Positions 10,520 to 19,861 of a DNA stretch of 64,000 nt are shown one piece after another. A model generated the notes under the pieces. The model saw only the letters and a list, made by a program, of their open reading frames with translations, was not told the DNA's origin and ran no database searches. Numbering within the stretch: the stretch's first letter is position 1; every line of letters begins with the position of its first letter. Source of the stretch: Pseudomonadota bacterium. GTDB lineage: Bacteria > Pseudomonadota > Gammaproteobacteria > Burkholderiales > Thiobacillaceae. Location of the stretch: the NCBI GenBank assembly GCA_021820845.1, contig JAKADC010000005.1, positions 1 to 64,000 of the forward strand, in the 5' to 3' direction. The position numbers and the translations under genes are program-made.

Positions 10520-13309
10520 GTGGGTGGCGCGTTGAAGGCCTGGTTCGCGCGTCTGTCGTTGCGATACAAGCTCACCCTCGCCGCACTCGGCGTCGAGGCG
10601 CTGATGCTGGCCTTCCTGATCGTCAACGGGGTGCGCCTGACCGGCGAGGAATTGCAGCAGCAGGCCGAGAATCGCGCACGCGATGTCGGAAAGACCCTCG
10701 CCGCGGCCCTGCTGGCGCCGCTGTCGCGAGAGGACGCCGCGCGCGTGGCCGACGTCGTCGAGACCCTGCAACGCGAGGGCAGCCTGAAAATGATCACGGT
10801 GCGCGACCGCTACGGCCGCGTCGTCCATCGGGCCGGAAACGAAGGGACCCAAGCGGATTTCCGCCTGGTCCAGCCGGTCGCCTCGGCTCGGGGGCGCTAC
10901 GGCGAGATCGTTCTGGTGCTGCCGGGCGACTTCATTCGCCAGGCGCGCGATCGCTACCTCAGGCAAAGCCTCATCATCGCCGCCGCCGCGCTGCTGCTGA
11001 CCGGCATCCTGCTCGCCGTGTCGGCCGGCGGCGTGATCCGCCGCTTCGAGGCGCTGACGCGCGCCAGCAAGCGCATGGCGCAGGGGCATCTCGACGTCAA
11101 GCTGAGCGGCGCGGGCGAGGACGAGATCGGACAGCTCGTCGACACCTTCAACCGCATGGCCGAATCGGTGCGCTTCAACATCGAGCGCGCCCGCGAGAAC
11201 GAGGCGCGCTTCCACGCCATCGCCGACTACACCCACGACCTCGAGTTCTGGCTGTCGCCCGACGGCCGGCTGCTGTGGGTCAATCCCTCGGTCGAGCGCA
11301 TGCTCGGCTACCGCGTCGACGAGTGCATGGGGCAGGCGGACTTTCCGCTCGGCATCATCCACCCGGCCGACCGCACCGCGTCGGACTTCCAGTTGCGCCA
11401 GGCGCTGCGCGGCACCTCGGGCCAGGGCTACACGCTGCGGATGCTGCGCAAGGAGGGCGGCCATTTCTGGGCGGTGGCGAACTGGCAGCCGATCCACGAT
11501 TACGCGGGCGTGTATCAGGGCATCCGCGCCAGCATCCACAGCATCGACGACCTCAAGGCGACGGAGGCGAGCCTGCGTCAGGCCATCGGCGAGCTCCGCG
11601 CGGCGGAAAGCCTGCAGGGCCGGTACCTGGAGGAAACCGAGCAGGAGCGCGCGCGGCTGGTGTCGCTGCTCTCGGCGATGAATCTGGGCATCCTGTTCGT
11701 CGCCGCCGACGGCCGCGTGATCTACCACAACCCCGCGTTCACGCGCATGTGGATGATCGACGAGCAGGACGGTCTGATCGGCCTGCCGGCGCGCGACGTG
11801 CTCGCCAAATCGGCGTCCTCGCTGGCGCGCCCCGACCATTTCTCGCGGCACCTGCTGTCGGTGCTCGAAACGCGCGAGCTGTCCGACAGCTATGAAATCC
11901 AGATGGCCGACGGGCGCGTCATCACCGAACTCGATTATCCGGTCCGCGACCGCGAGGGCCGCTTCATCGGCCATCTGTGGATCTACGAGGACATCACGCG
12001 CGAACGCCAGACCGCCGAACAACTCGTGTATCTGGCCGAGCGCGACGCGCTCACCGGCCTCTACAACCGCCACCACTTCCAGCAGGAACTGGTGCGCACG
12101 ATGCTCGAGAGCGATCGCCGCCAGTCCCGGTTCGCCGTCATGTTCTTTGACCTCGACGAGTTCAAGACGATCAACGACAGCTACGGCCATCGCGCCGGCG
12201 ACGCACTGCTGATCCGCGTGGCCAGCGAGATCGGCACTTTGGTGCGGCGCAACGAAGTCCTGGCGCGCCTCGGCGGCGACGAATTCGCCATCCTACTGCC
12301 GTCGACGCAAGGCAACGAAGCCGAGGTGCTGGCCGAACGGATCGTGCGCGCGATCGCGCAGATTCCTTTCCGCTTCGAGGGGCAGAACCTCAGGCTCACC
12401 ACCAGCCTTGGCATCGCCTACTATCCCGGCCACGCCGCCGACGCCGACGACCTCGTCGCGCGCGCCGACATTGCGATGTATCAGGCCAAGGACGCGGGCA
12501 AGAACACCTGGCGCGTGTACCGCGCCGACCAGGAGGCCGACAGCGAGATGCGCAGCCGCCTCTCGTGGGGCGAGCGGATCAGCAACGCCCTCGACAAGGG
12601 CCTGTTCCGGCTGCATTTCCAGGGCGTGTACCGGACGGAGGACGGCACGCTGTCGCATCTGGAAGCGGTCATCCGCATGGTCGACGAACGCGAGCCCGGC
12701 GAGTTCATCATGCCGACCCACTTCATCCAGCTCGCCGAAAAGAGCGGCCGCATTCTCGACATCGACCGCTGGGTGATCGACGAGACGCTGCGCCTGCTCG
12801 CCGCGAACCCGCTGACGCCGCCGATCGCGGTGAACCTGTCGGGGCGCTCGCTCTCCGAACCCGGCCTGCCGCAGCACATCGGCGACGCGTTGCGGCAGGC
12901 CGGCGTAAGCCCGAACCGGCTGATCGTCGAAATCACCGAAACCGCGGCCGTCTCCGACCTCCACGACGCACAGCGCATGATCGAGGCCCTGCGCCAGCTC
13001 GGCTGCGGCGTCAGCCTGGACGATTTCGGCGTCGGCTTCTCGTCGTTCGCGTATCTCAAGCACCTGCACGTCGACACCATCAAGATCGACGGGATTTTCA
13101 TCCGCGATCTGGCCGGGGACCCGGACAACCAGGTGTTCGTGCAAGCCATGGTCAGCGTCGCGCTGGGCCTCGGCAAATCCGTCGTGGCGGAATACGTCGA
13201 GGACGGCCCCACGCTCGCCCTGCTGCGCCGCTTCGGCGTCGACCTCGTGCAGGGCTACTTCCTGGACCGGCCGGCCGCGGACCATCCGGCGCTGATGGCC
13301 GAAGCCTAG
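10520..13309 (+). CDS. Membrane PAS-GGDEF-EAL cyclic-di-GMP protein
   Basis: A 929-residue inner-membrane signalling protein. Order of parts: TM1 about 14-34, a short periplasmic sensor, TM2 about 148-172, HAMP about 172-225, two PAS domains (about 235-350 and 375-500), GGDEF about 505-665 and EAL about 680-925. The cyclase motif LGGDEF is intact. The upstream RxxD inhibitory site reads RRNE. In the EAL domain the signature is EAV instead of EAL, while NLSGRS, EITET, DDFGVGFSS, KIDG and QGYFL are kept and the usual AEGVET reads AEYVED. It may be mainly a cyclase, with phosphodiesterase activity uncertain. The GTG start at 10520 is the only long-frame choice and its ribosome site (GGGAGG) is rather far upstream. 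Confidence 0.9.
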   Translation: MGGALKAWFARLSLRYKLTLAALGVEALMLAFLIVNGVRLTGEELQQQAENRARDVGKTLAAALLAPLSREDAARVADVVETLQREGSLKMITVRDRYGRVVHRAGNEGTQADFRLVQPVASARGRYGEIVLVLPGDFIRQARDRYLRQSLIIAAAALLLTGILLAVSAGGVIRRFEALTRASKRMAQGHLDVKLSGAGEDEIGQLVDTFNRMAESVRFNIERARENEARFHAIADYTHDLEFWLSPDGRLLWVNPSVERMLGYRVDECMGQADFPLGIIHPADRTASDFQLRQALRGTSGQGYTLRMLRKEGGHFWAVANWQPIHDYAGVYQGIRASIHSIDDLKATEASLRQAIGELRAAESLQGRYLEETEQERARLVSLLSAMNLGILFVAADGRVIYHNPAFTRMWMIDEQDGLIGLPARDVLAKSASSLARPDHFSRHLLSVLETRELSDSYEIQMADGRVITELDYPVRDREGRFIGHLWIYEDITRERQTAEQLVYLAERDALTGLYNRHHFQQELVRTMLESDRRQSRFAVMFFDLDEFKTINDSYGHRAGDALLIRVASEIGTLVRRNEVLARLGGDEFAILLPSTQGNEAEVLAERIVRAIAQIPFRFEGQNLRLTTSLGIAYYPGHAADADDLVARADIAMYQAKDAGKNTWRVYRADQEADSEMRSRLSWGERISNALDKGLFRLHFQGVYRTEDGTLSHLEAVIRMVDEREPGEFIMPTHFIQLAEKSGRILDIDRWVIDETLRLLAANPLTPPIAVNLSGRSLSEPGLPQHIGDALRQAGVSPNRLIVEITETAAVSDLHDAQRMIEALRQLGCGVSLDDFGVGFSSFAYLKHLHVDTIKIDGIFIRDLAGDPDNQVFVQAMVSVALGLGKSVVAEYVEDGPTLALLRRFGVDLVQGYFLDRPAADHPALMAEA

Positions 13310-13407
13310 CGCGGGTTTCGCCCGTCGTCGGGGCGGCGGAGGCGCCATGGGCGGCGCCGGCGCGATGTTAAAATACCGCGCTTTTCCCGCGTTCCAGGAA
13401 CACTTCC

Positions 13408-15000
13408 GTGCTCACCGCTTCCAGCATCACCCTCCAATTCGCCTCCAAACCGCTGTTCGAGAACGTCAACGTCAAGTTCGGCGAGGGCAACCGCTACGGC
13501 CTGATCGGCGCCAACGGCTGCGGCAAGTCGACGTTCATGAAGATTCTCGCGGGCGAACTGGAACCGAGCGCCGGCAACGTGTCGCTCGACCCGGGCGAGC
13601 GCATGGCGTGGCTGCGGCAGGACCAGTTCGGCTACGAGGAGCAGCGCGTGCTCGACGTGGTGCTGCAGGGCCATGCCGAGATGTGGAAGGTGATGCAGGA
13701 AAAGGACGCGATCTACATGAACCCCGAGGCGACCGAGGAGGACTACCTGCACGCGGCCGAGCTCGAGGCGAAGTTCGGCGAAATGGGCGGCTACGACGCC
13801 GAGGCGCGCGCGGGGCAACTGCTGCTCGGCGTCGGCATTCCCACCGAGCAGCACACCGGCACCATGAGCCAGATCGCGCCCGGCTTCAAGCTGCGCGTAC
13901 TCTTGACGCAGGCGCTGTTCTCCAACCCCGACATCCTGCTGCTCGACGAACCGACCAACAACCTCGACATCAATACCATCCGCTGGCTGGAGAACGTGCT
14001 GAACGAGAGCAATGCGACCATCATCGTCATCTCGCACGACCGCCACTTTTTGAACCAGGTCTGCACCCACATGGCCGACCTCGACTACGGCACGATCAAG
14101 GTGTGGCCGGGCAACTACGACGACTACATGCTCGCGTCGTCCGAAGCGAAGGCGCGCCAGGCCGCCGCCAACGCGCGCGCCAAGGACAAGGTCGCCGAAC
14201 TGCAGGAATTCGTGCGCCGCTTCTCCGCCAACAAGTCGAAGGCGCGCCAGGCCACCAGCCGCATGAAGATGATCGACAAGATCAAGATCGAGGACTTCAA
14301 GCCGAGCTCGCGCCAGAACCCCTACATCCGCTTCGAGCCCGAGAAGGCGCTGCACCGCCGCGCGCTCGAGGTCGAGAACCTGAAGTTCGGCTACGACGGC
14401 ACGCCACTGCTGTCCAACCTCGGCTTCTCGCTCGAGGCTGGCGAGAAGATGGCCGTCATCGGCGGCAACGGCGTCGGCAAATCGACGCTGATGAAGCTCC
14501 TGATGGGCGAACTGACGCCGCAATTCGGAGAAGTGCGTTGGAGCGAGAACGCCAACGTCGGCTATTTCTCGCAGGACCACGTTTCCGATTTCGACACCGA
14601 TAAGAATCTCACCGACTGGATGCACCAGTGGACCCAGCCGGGCGACGACGAGCAGGTGCTGCGCGGCATCCTTGGGCGCCTCCTGTTCTCCGGCGACGAC
14701 GTCAGGAAATCGGTGCGCGTGCTCTCGGGCGGCGAGAAGGGCCGCATGCTCTACGGCAAGCTCATGCTCGGCCGCCACAACGTGCTGGTGATGGACGAGC
14801 CGACCAACCACATGGACATGGAGTCGATCGAGTCGCTCAACCTCGCGCTCGACCTCTTCAAGGGCACGCTGATCTTCGTCTCGCACGACCGCCAGTTCGT
14901 GTCGAGCCTGGCCACCCGCATTCTCGAGATCACCCCCGAAGGCGTCGAGTTCTACATGGGCACTTATGACGAGTACCTGCACTCGAAAGGGCTGGAGTAA
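13408..15000 (+). CDS. ybiT: ABC-F family ATPase, YbiT type
   Basis: A soluble twin-ATPase ABC-F protein that acts on ribosomes rather than transporting. It has 530 residues, two Walker A motifs (GANGCGKST near residue 36, GGNGVGKST near 350), two LSGG-type/Walker B regions with [11 protein letters not shown] and [10 protein letters not shown], and an interdomain linker near 240-320. The N-terminal [24 protein letters not shown] closely follows E. coli YbiT as I remember it. The start is a GTG at 13408 fitting that N-terminus. It is monocistronic in appearance, with about 100 bp upstream. Confidence 0.92.
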   Translation: MLTASSITLQFASKPLFENVNVKFGEGNRYGLIGANGCGKSTFMKILAGELEPSAGNVSLDPGERMAWLRQDQFGYEEQRVLDVVLQGHAEMWKVMQEKDAIYMNPEATEEDYLHAAELEAKFGEMGGYDAEARAGQLLLGVGIPTEQHTGTMSQIAPGFKLRVLLTQALFSNPDILLLDEPTNNLDINTIRWLENVLNESNATIIVISHDRHFLNQVCTHMADLDYGTIKVWPGNYDDYMLASSEAKARQAAANARAKDKVAELQEFVRRFSANKSKARQATSRMKMIDKIKIEDFKPSSRQNPYIRFEPEKALHRRALEVENLKFGYDGTPLLSNLGFSLEAGEKMAVIGGNGVGKSTLMKLLMGELTPQFGEVRWSENANVGYFSQDHVSDFDTDKNLTDWMHQWTQPGDDEQVLRGILGRLLFSGDDVRKSVRVLSGGEKGRMLYGKLMLGRHNVLVMDEPTNHMDMESIESLNLALDLFKGTLIFVSHDRQFVSSLATRILEITPEGVEFYMGTYDEYLHSKGLE

Positions 15001-15081
15001 TTTTCCATCGGCATGCCGCCGTGACGATTCCCCCGGCGGTCATTCACGCGCTTCGCGGATAAATCCTTTCCTGGAGGCAGC

Positions 15082-15837
15082 ATGAGCGAAATCATCATCA
15101 TCGGCCTCGGTCAGCTCGGCCGCGTGTTTGCGGGCGGTTTTCTGCGGACGGGGCACACCGTCGTTCCGGTCACGCGCGGCGACGACATGTTCACCGTCGC
15201 GCACGCCCACCCCGATCCTGCCCTGGTCCTGATCGCAGTGGCGGAAACCGACCTCCACCGCGTCCTCGCGGCGATTCCCGGCGCGTGGCGGCCGAAGATC
15301 GCGCTGATCCAGAACGAGTTGCTGCCGCGGGACTGGGCGCAGTACCACTACGCCGATCCGACGGTGATCTCGGTCTGGTTCGAAAAGAAGAAGGGCACCG
15401 ACGCCAAGGCCCTGATCGCCTCGCCGGCGGCCGGCCCGGGCGCGCGGCTGCTGTGCGAGGCGCTGGCGTCGATCGACCTGCCTTGCCGCGAGATCGCGTC
15501 GGGCGACGCGCTGTGCTTCGAGCTCGTCCGCAAGAACGTCTATATCCTGACGACCAACCTCGCCGGCCTGAAGACCGGCGGGACCGTCTCGGCGCTGTGG
15601 TCGCAGCACGAAACCTTCGCGCGCCAGGTGGCGGACGAGGTCATCGACATCCAGGATGCGCTGACCGGCATGAAGAACGACCGCGAAAAGCTCCTCGCCG
15701 GCATGCTCGAAGCCTTCGACGCCGACCCCGCCCACGGCTGCACCGGGCGCTCGGCGCCGGCGCGGCTGGCGCGCGCGCTGCAGCATGCCGACGCGTTCGG
15801 CCTCGCCGTGCCCACCCTGCGCGCCCTGGCGGTCTGA
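15082..15837 (+). CDS. NAD(P)-binding Rossmann protein, ketopantoate-reductase-like
   Basis: A 251-residue soluble protein beginning MSEIIIIGLGQLGRVFAGGF, a GxGxxG dinucleotide-binding motif. The next strand ends in PVTRGDD, which could contact NADPH. The rest has the layout of a small 6-phosphogluconate-dehydrogenase-like reductase: helical C-terminal half with KNDREKLLAGMLEAFDADPAHGCTGRSAP. Similar proteins are annotated as ketopantoate-reductase-like, but PanE identity is not supported. A good GGAGG precedes the ATG. It converges on the lipoprotein gene with only 20 bp between stops. Confidence 0.7.
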   Translation: MSEIIIIGLGQLGRVFAGGFLRTGHTVVPVTRGDDMFTVAHAHPDPALVLIAVAETDLHRVLAAIPGAWRPKIALIQNELLPRDWAQYHYADPTVISVWFEKKKGTDAKALIASPAAGPGARLLCEALASIDLPCREIASGDALCFELVRKNVYILTTNLAGLKTGGTVSALWSQHETFARQVADEVIDIQDALTGMKNDREKLLAGMLEAFDADPAHGCTGRSAPARLARALQHADAFGLAVPTLRALAV

Positions 15838-15857
15838 GACGCGACGAAACGCCCCGC

Positions 15858-16337
15858 TCAGACGCGCCGGCCGTCCGGCTTCTTCTCCTCGCCCCCATAC
15901 ACCCCGGCGTGATCGAACGGGATCCAGACGGGTGAACGGTCGGTCTTGATGCGGCCGTGGATGCGATAGGGCACGCCTGCCTTCAACGCTTCCGGCGACA
16001 GGTCCTGCAGCTGCCGGATCAGCTTGTCCGATTGCGTGACGGCGTCGATCCGCAGCAGCGTGCTGGATGCCGCCGCGATGGGGGTGGCGTCGTGCGTCAG
16101 GGCGCTGGCGAAAGGCTGCCCGTTCACGTCCAAATCGAACTCCACCGCCTCGACGGTCAGCCCGAAGTCGTTCGGATTGCTGACACGCAGGTCGACGTCG
16201 AAATGCTGCTCGAAGAATCCGAGCCGCTTGACGGCGATACCGGCGACGCTCACCTTCGGCGCGACGGCGTTGCGCGGCAGGCCGGAACAGCCGGCGAGGC
16301 AGAGCACGAGGAACAGGATGAGCAGACGCTGTGGCAT
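15858..16337 (-). CDS. LEA type 2 family lipoprotein
   Basis: A 159-residue lipoprotein. The lipobox LCLAGC puts the lipidated cysteine near residue 17, so the protein is membrane-attached in the periplasm. The mature part resembles the LEA14/water-stress domain: VAGIAVKRLGFFEQHFDVDLRVSNPNDFGLTVEAVEF. Such beta-sandwich domains are stress-associated; their molecular role in bacteria is unclear. The start at 16337 (MPQRLLILFLVLCLAGC) is preferred to an upstream ATG without signal sequence. It is the last gene of the DUF971-radical SAM-ATP-grasp-kinase operon, 7 nt after the kinase stop. Confidence 0.85.
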   Translation of the reverse strand: MPQRLLILFLVLCLAGCSGLPRNAVAPKVSVAGIAVKRLGFFEQHFDVDLRVSNPNDFGLTVEAVEFDLDVNGQPFASALTHDATPIAAASSTLLRIDAVTQSDKLIRQLQDLSPEALKAGVPYRIHGRIKTDRSPVWIPFDHAGVYGGEEKKPDGRRV

Positions 16338-16344
16338 TCGGGGC

Positions 16345-17220
16345 CTACCGGACCTGCGACAGCAGCTGGGCGAGCATGCGCTGCGCCTGCGCCGCATAGC
16401 CGCCGCCGAACAGGTTGGCGTGGTTGAGGATGTGATAGAGATTGTAAAGCGTCTTGCGCACGGCGTAGCCCGCGTCCAGCGGCCATGCCTCGCGGTACGC
16501 GGCGTGGAAATCGGGCGCGAACCCGCCGAACAGTTCGCTCATCGCCAGGTCGCATTCGCGGTCGCCGAAATACGGCGCGGGATCGAAGATCACAGGCGTT
16601 CCATCCGCCAGATAGCCGTGATTGCCGCCCCACAGGTCGCCGTGCAGAAGCGAGGGGACCGGCGCGTAGCCGTCGAAAAAAGCGGCGAGGTGCGCAAGCA
16701 GGCTGTCGCCGTCCCGCTGCAGCGCGCCGTAGCCGTTTTCGGCTGCAAGCCGCAACTGAAAGCCGAGCCGTTCCGCGCGCCAGAAATCGATCCAGCCCTC
16801 GTGCCAGGCATTCGGCTGGGGCGTGGCGCCGATCCAGTTGTCGCGCGTCCAGCCGAATTGCTCAGCGCCGGCGCGGTGCTGCTGCGCGAGTTGCCGCCCC
16901 AGGCGCGCCGCGTCGCCCCGCGCGCCGAGCGGCAGATGTTCGAGCACCAGATAGGCCCGCCCCGCCGCCGTGCCGTGGCAAACAACGCGCGGCACGCGCA
17001 CGGCGTGCGCCGCCGCCAGTTCGGCGAGCCCTGCGGCTTCCGCTTCGAACAGGTCGAGCCGGGCGGCGGGCTGGACCTTGACGAAGAATGTGCGATCGCC
17101 GTCGCCGAGCGTGAAGGCGTCGCTGATGTCGCCGCCGTGGACGCTTCGTGCGGCGCCCGCCTCGAACGGCGCGCCGATGGCGCGCCCGATCGCGGCGGCG
17201 AGCTCGGCGCGAAGCGTCAC
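16345..17220 (-). CDS. Fructosamine/ketosamine-3-kinase family protein
   Basis: A 291-residue aminoglycoside-phosphotransferase-fold kinase. The family phosphorylates ketosamines formed by glycation so that they break down, although many bacterial members have unknown substrates. Diagnostic motifs are SVHGGDISDAFTL near residue 27, FFVKVQ near 45, LVLEHL near 93, LLHGDLWGGNHGY near 185 and FDPAPYFGDRECDLAM near 207, so catalytic and metal residues are present. The GTG start at 17220 overlaps the TGA of the ATP-grasp gene by 4 nt, showing coupling. The context with a radical SAM enzyme and an ATP-grasp ligase suggests a dedicated pathway instead of generic deglycation; this is inference. Confidence 0.88.
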   Translation of the reverse strand: MTLRAELAAAIGRAIGAPFEAGAARSVHGGDISDAFTLGDGDRTFFVKVQPAARLDLFEAEAAGLAELAAAHAVRVPRVVCHGTAAGRAYLVLEHLPLGARGDAARLGRQLAQQHRAGAEQFGWTRDNWIGATPQPNAWHEGWIDFWRAERLGFQLRLAAENGYGALQRDGDSLLAHLAAFFDGYAPVPSLLHGDLWGGNHGYLADGTPVIFDPAPYFGDRECDLAMSELFGGFAPDFHAAYREAWPLDAGYAVRKTLYNLYHILNHANLFGGGYAAQAQRMLAQLLSQVR

Positions 17221-18434
17221 GGCTCGATCAGCGGCTGGATGTGGACCGTCAGCGCGGCATGGGCTTCGCGCAGGATCGCCTCGGCCCGATCGGGCGTCGC
17301 CGCGCGGCTGAAGAGAAAGCCCAGGTAGGCCGCGCCCTCCGGCGGCGGCGCCACCAGCTGGCCGGGTTGAACGGTGATGTCGACGCCGGTGACGCCGGGC
17401 ACGGCGCGCGCGACATCGAGCCCGTCGATGCCGTGAAAGATGCCGTGGGCCGGAATGGGGATCATCATCACGCCGGCCGCGCCGCCGTTCGGCCGCGACG
17501 GCAGCGGCAGGCCGACGGCATGGCGCAGCACGATCTCGGCCGCGTCCATGCCGAGCGTGGATGCGAGCACGCGCCCGCACAGGCCGCCGATGCCGCGCGG
17601 CGCGATTTCGAGCAGCCAGACCCCGCCGTCGTTGATGCGCGCTTCGGCGTGAACCATGCCTTCGGTGACGCCGGCCGCGACGCACGCGCGCTCGACCGCC
17701 TCGGCGAATTCGCGCTGCGTCGCCGCGGGCAGCCGCGACGGCGTCACGAACAGCGTTTCCTCGAAATAGGGCCCGTCGAGCGGATCGGGCTTGTCGAATA
17801 CGGCGAGCACCTGCAGGACGCCGTCGACCAGCACCCCGTCGAGCGCGGCCTCGACGCCCGGAATGAAGCGTTCGACCAGCAGTCCCTGCTTGTCGCGCTT
17901 GGCGCGTGCCTGGATGCGCTCCACCTGCTTCAGTGCGCGAACAAGCTGCTCGGCATCGTCGACCCGCACCACGCCGCGGCTGGCGTTCAGCCCGCGTGCC
18001 TTCACCACCAGCGGAAAGCCCAACGCGAGCGCGGCGGACGCGTCGCCTTCGGCCTCGACGAACGCCGGACAGCGCAGGCCGAGTGCCTGCTGCAGCCGGC
18101 GAAACTGCAGCTTGTCGGTGAGCTTCGCCACCGCTTCGGGAAGGTTGCCCGGCAGCCCGAGCGCGGCGCGCAGGCGCGCGGCGAGCGGCTGTCCGTGGTC
18201 GTCCACCGCCAGCACGGCGTCGACAGGTTGCTTCAACGCTTTTCGGACCCGCGGCAGCGCGGCATCCGGCCGGTCGAACGGCACGCTCATCAGCGGCGGC
18301 AGGCCCCAGCCCAGCGCGAGCTGCGGGCAATAGTCGGCGCAGGCGACGAGCTCGATGTCGAGCCGCGCGGCGGCGGCGATGAAATCCTGGTTGGCGTAGC
18401 CGGCGGCGGGAAGCAGAAGCAGAAGGCGCGCCAT
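17217..18434 (-). CDS. ATP-grasp ligase-type protein
   Basis: A 405-residue soluble protein with the ATP-grasp fold. The ATP-binding lysine segment is PLVVKARGLNASRG near residues 143-158; LLVERFIPGVEAALDGVLVDG near 185 and VHAEARINDGGVWLLEIAPRGIGGLCG near 260 carry the metal-binding acidic residues. It resembles carboxylate-amine/L-amino-acid ligases more than carboxylases. The product is probably an amide or peptide bond through an acyl phosphate, but the substrates are unknown. The ATG at 18434 is 4 nt after the radical SAM stop, and the stop overlaps the kinase start. Confidence 0.85.
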   Translation of the reverse strand: MARLLLLLPAAGYANQDFIAAAARLDIELVACADYCPQLALGWGLPPLMSVPFDRPDAALPRVRKALKQPVDAVLAVDDHGQPLAARLRAALGLPGNLPEAVAKLTDKLQFRRLQQALGLRCPAFVEAEGDASAALALGFPLVVKARGLNASRGVVRVDDAEQLVRALKQVERIQARAKRDKQGLLVERFIPGVEAALDGVLVDGVLQVLAVFDKPDPLDGPYFEETLFVTPSRLPAATQREFAEAVERACVAAGVTEGMVHAEARINDGGVWLLEIAPRGIGGLCGRVLASTLGMDAAEIVLRHAVGLPLPSRPNGGAAGVMMIPIPAHGIFHGIDGLDVARAVPGVTGVDITVQPGQLVAPPPEGAAYLGFLFSRAATPDRAEAILREAHAALTVHIQPLIEP

Positions 18435-18438
18435 CGCG

Positions 18439-19851
18439 TCAAAAGCCGGTGAGCTGCGTTTCGGTCGGTTCGGCGCAGCAGTACCACGGTTCCGAATGGT
18501 GCGGGATCGGCTCGCCGAACTGCGCGGGATCGAGCGGCGGCGGCGCTTCGCCGAGCGCCGCGTGCGTGCGAGCCCAGACCCCGGCAAAAACTTCGGCGCG
18601 CGGAAGCCCGGCTTTTTCGGCGTCCATCACCCAGGCCATGACGTCGCGCTGCAGCGCATCGACGCGCGGGTCGTCCGCCTGCCAGGGATAGCCCAGCATG
18701 GCCTCGTCGAAGGCACCGACCCGTGCCGCGAAATCCGGCAGGTGCAGGAGATGCGAGCCCTGCGGCACCAGCAGGCGGATCGCCAGTTGCACCGGCGGAA
18801 CCGCTTCCACCAGACGCAGCTTCAGCAAGGTGGCGAGCAGGTCGCGATAGCCGGTCAGCGTGGTCCACGGCGTGAACGGCACGAAGGTCGGCGCCACCGC
18901 GATGCCGAGCGCGCGGCAGTGCGCCAGCGCCCGTTCGAAATCGGCGCGGGTGTGGCCCTTGGCGAGCCTGTCGAGAATCGCGTCGTCGACCGACTCGACG
19001 GCGCTGACGACGAACAGCAGCCCGCACGCCTTGAGGCGCGGCAGCAGATCGGCGTGATTCAGCAGGTGCTCGACCTTGATCGTGGCGTCCCAGCTCAGAT
19101 CGGGGAAACGAGCGTGCAGCGCCTCGGCCACTTTGAGCGCATGGGTCGGGCCGTTGAGAAAATCGGGATCACCGAAGCTGATGTGCTGCGCCCCCGCTTC
19201 GACCTGCTGCGCGATGTCGGCGATCACGGTTTCCGCCGGCACGATGCGGAACCTGCCCTCGTACACCGGCACCACCGGACAGTGGCGGCAGAGATGCTTG
19301 CAACCGCGGCTCGCCTCGGTGAAGCCGGTCGTGTTCTGCGTGCCGTCGGCGAGGATCAGCTTGGCGTAGCGCCCCAGCTCGGGCAGGCCGCGCCGCTCGG
19401 GCAGCAGGAATTCGATCTTGTCGCGCCGCACCACGCTACCGCCCGGCGCCGCGCCCGATCGCACCCATGCGACGAGGTCAGGTTCCGATTCGCCGCCGAA
19501 GATCGCCTCGACGCCGAGGCCTTTCAGCCACGCCGCATTGACCGGGGCGTAGAGGCCGAACGCGGCGATTCGCGCACGCGGGGCGAGCGCGCGGATTTTC
19601 GGCAGGGCCGCCGCGGCGATCCGCGTGGCGGTGTGCATGCCCAGGTAGATCGCCACGTACTCGGCATCGGCGAAGGTCGCGGCGTCGAGCTGCTGCTGGG
19701 ACAGGTCGACGCAGGCGGCGGCGATGCGCTCGCGCGCGAACCACGCCGCGGGCTGCGCCAGGTTGAACGGCTGCCGGCCCAGCTCGTAGGGGCTCACCAA
19801 AACAACACGCGCCCCGGAGGGCGCGCAGGTGTTTGCCGAGCAGACGGTCAT
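18439..19851 (-). CDS. Radical SAM protein with C-terminal CCAEP tail
   Basis: A 470-residue enzyme. Residues about 12-150 look like a cobalamin-binding-type Rossmann domain (GARVVLVSPYELGRQPFNL, YVAIYLGMHT, FGGESEPDL) but lack the DxHxxG cobalamin motif. The radical SAM core follows, with the CxxxCxxC cluster motif in SRGCKHLCRHCPVVPVY and the downstream SFGDPDFLNGP. The extreme C-terminus reads WYCCAEPTETQLTGF. This matches, as I remember it, a family called CUAEP/CCAEP-tail radical SAM (seleno)proteins, in which one of the paired cysteines can be selenocysteine. Here both codons are TGC. The function is unknown. The start at 19851 is 10 nt after the DUF971 stop. Confidence 0.88.
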   Translation of the reverse strand: MTVCSANTCAPSGARVVLVSPYELGRQPFNLAQPAAWFARERIAAACVDLSQQQLDAATFADAEYVAIYLGMHTATRIAAAALPKIRALAPRARIAAFGLYAPVNAAWLKGLGVEAIFGGESEPDLVAWVRSGAAPGGSVVRRDKIEFLLPERRGLPELGRYAKLILADGTQNTTGFTEASRGCKHLCRHCPVVPVYEGRFRIVPAETVIADIAQQVEAGAQHISFGDPDFLNGPTHALKVAEALHARFPDLSWDATIKVEHLLNHADLLPRLKACGLLFVVSAVESVDDAILDRLAKGHTRADFERALAHCRALGIAVAPTFVPFTPWTTLTGYRDLLATLLKLRLVEAVPPVQLAIRLLVPQGSHLLHLPDFAARVGAFDEAMLGYPWQADDPRVDALQRDVMAWVMDAEKAGLPRAEVFAGVWARTHAALGEAPPPLDPAQFGEPIPHHSEPWYCCAEPTETQLTGF

Positions 19852-19861
19852 GGACAGCGTC

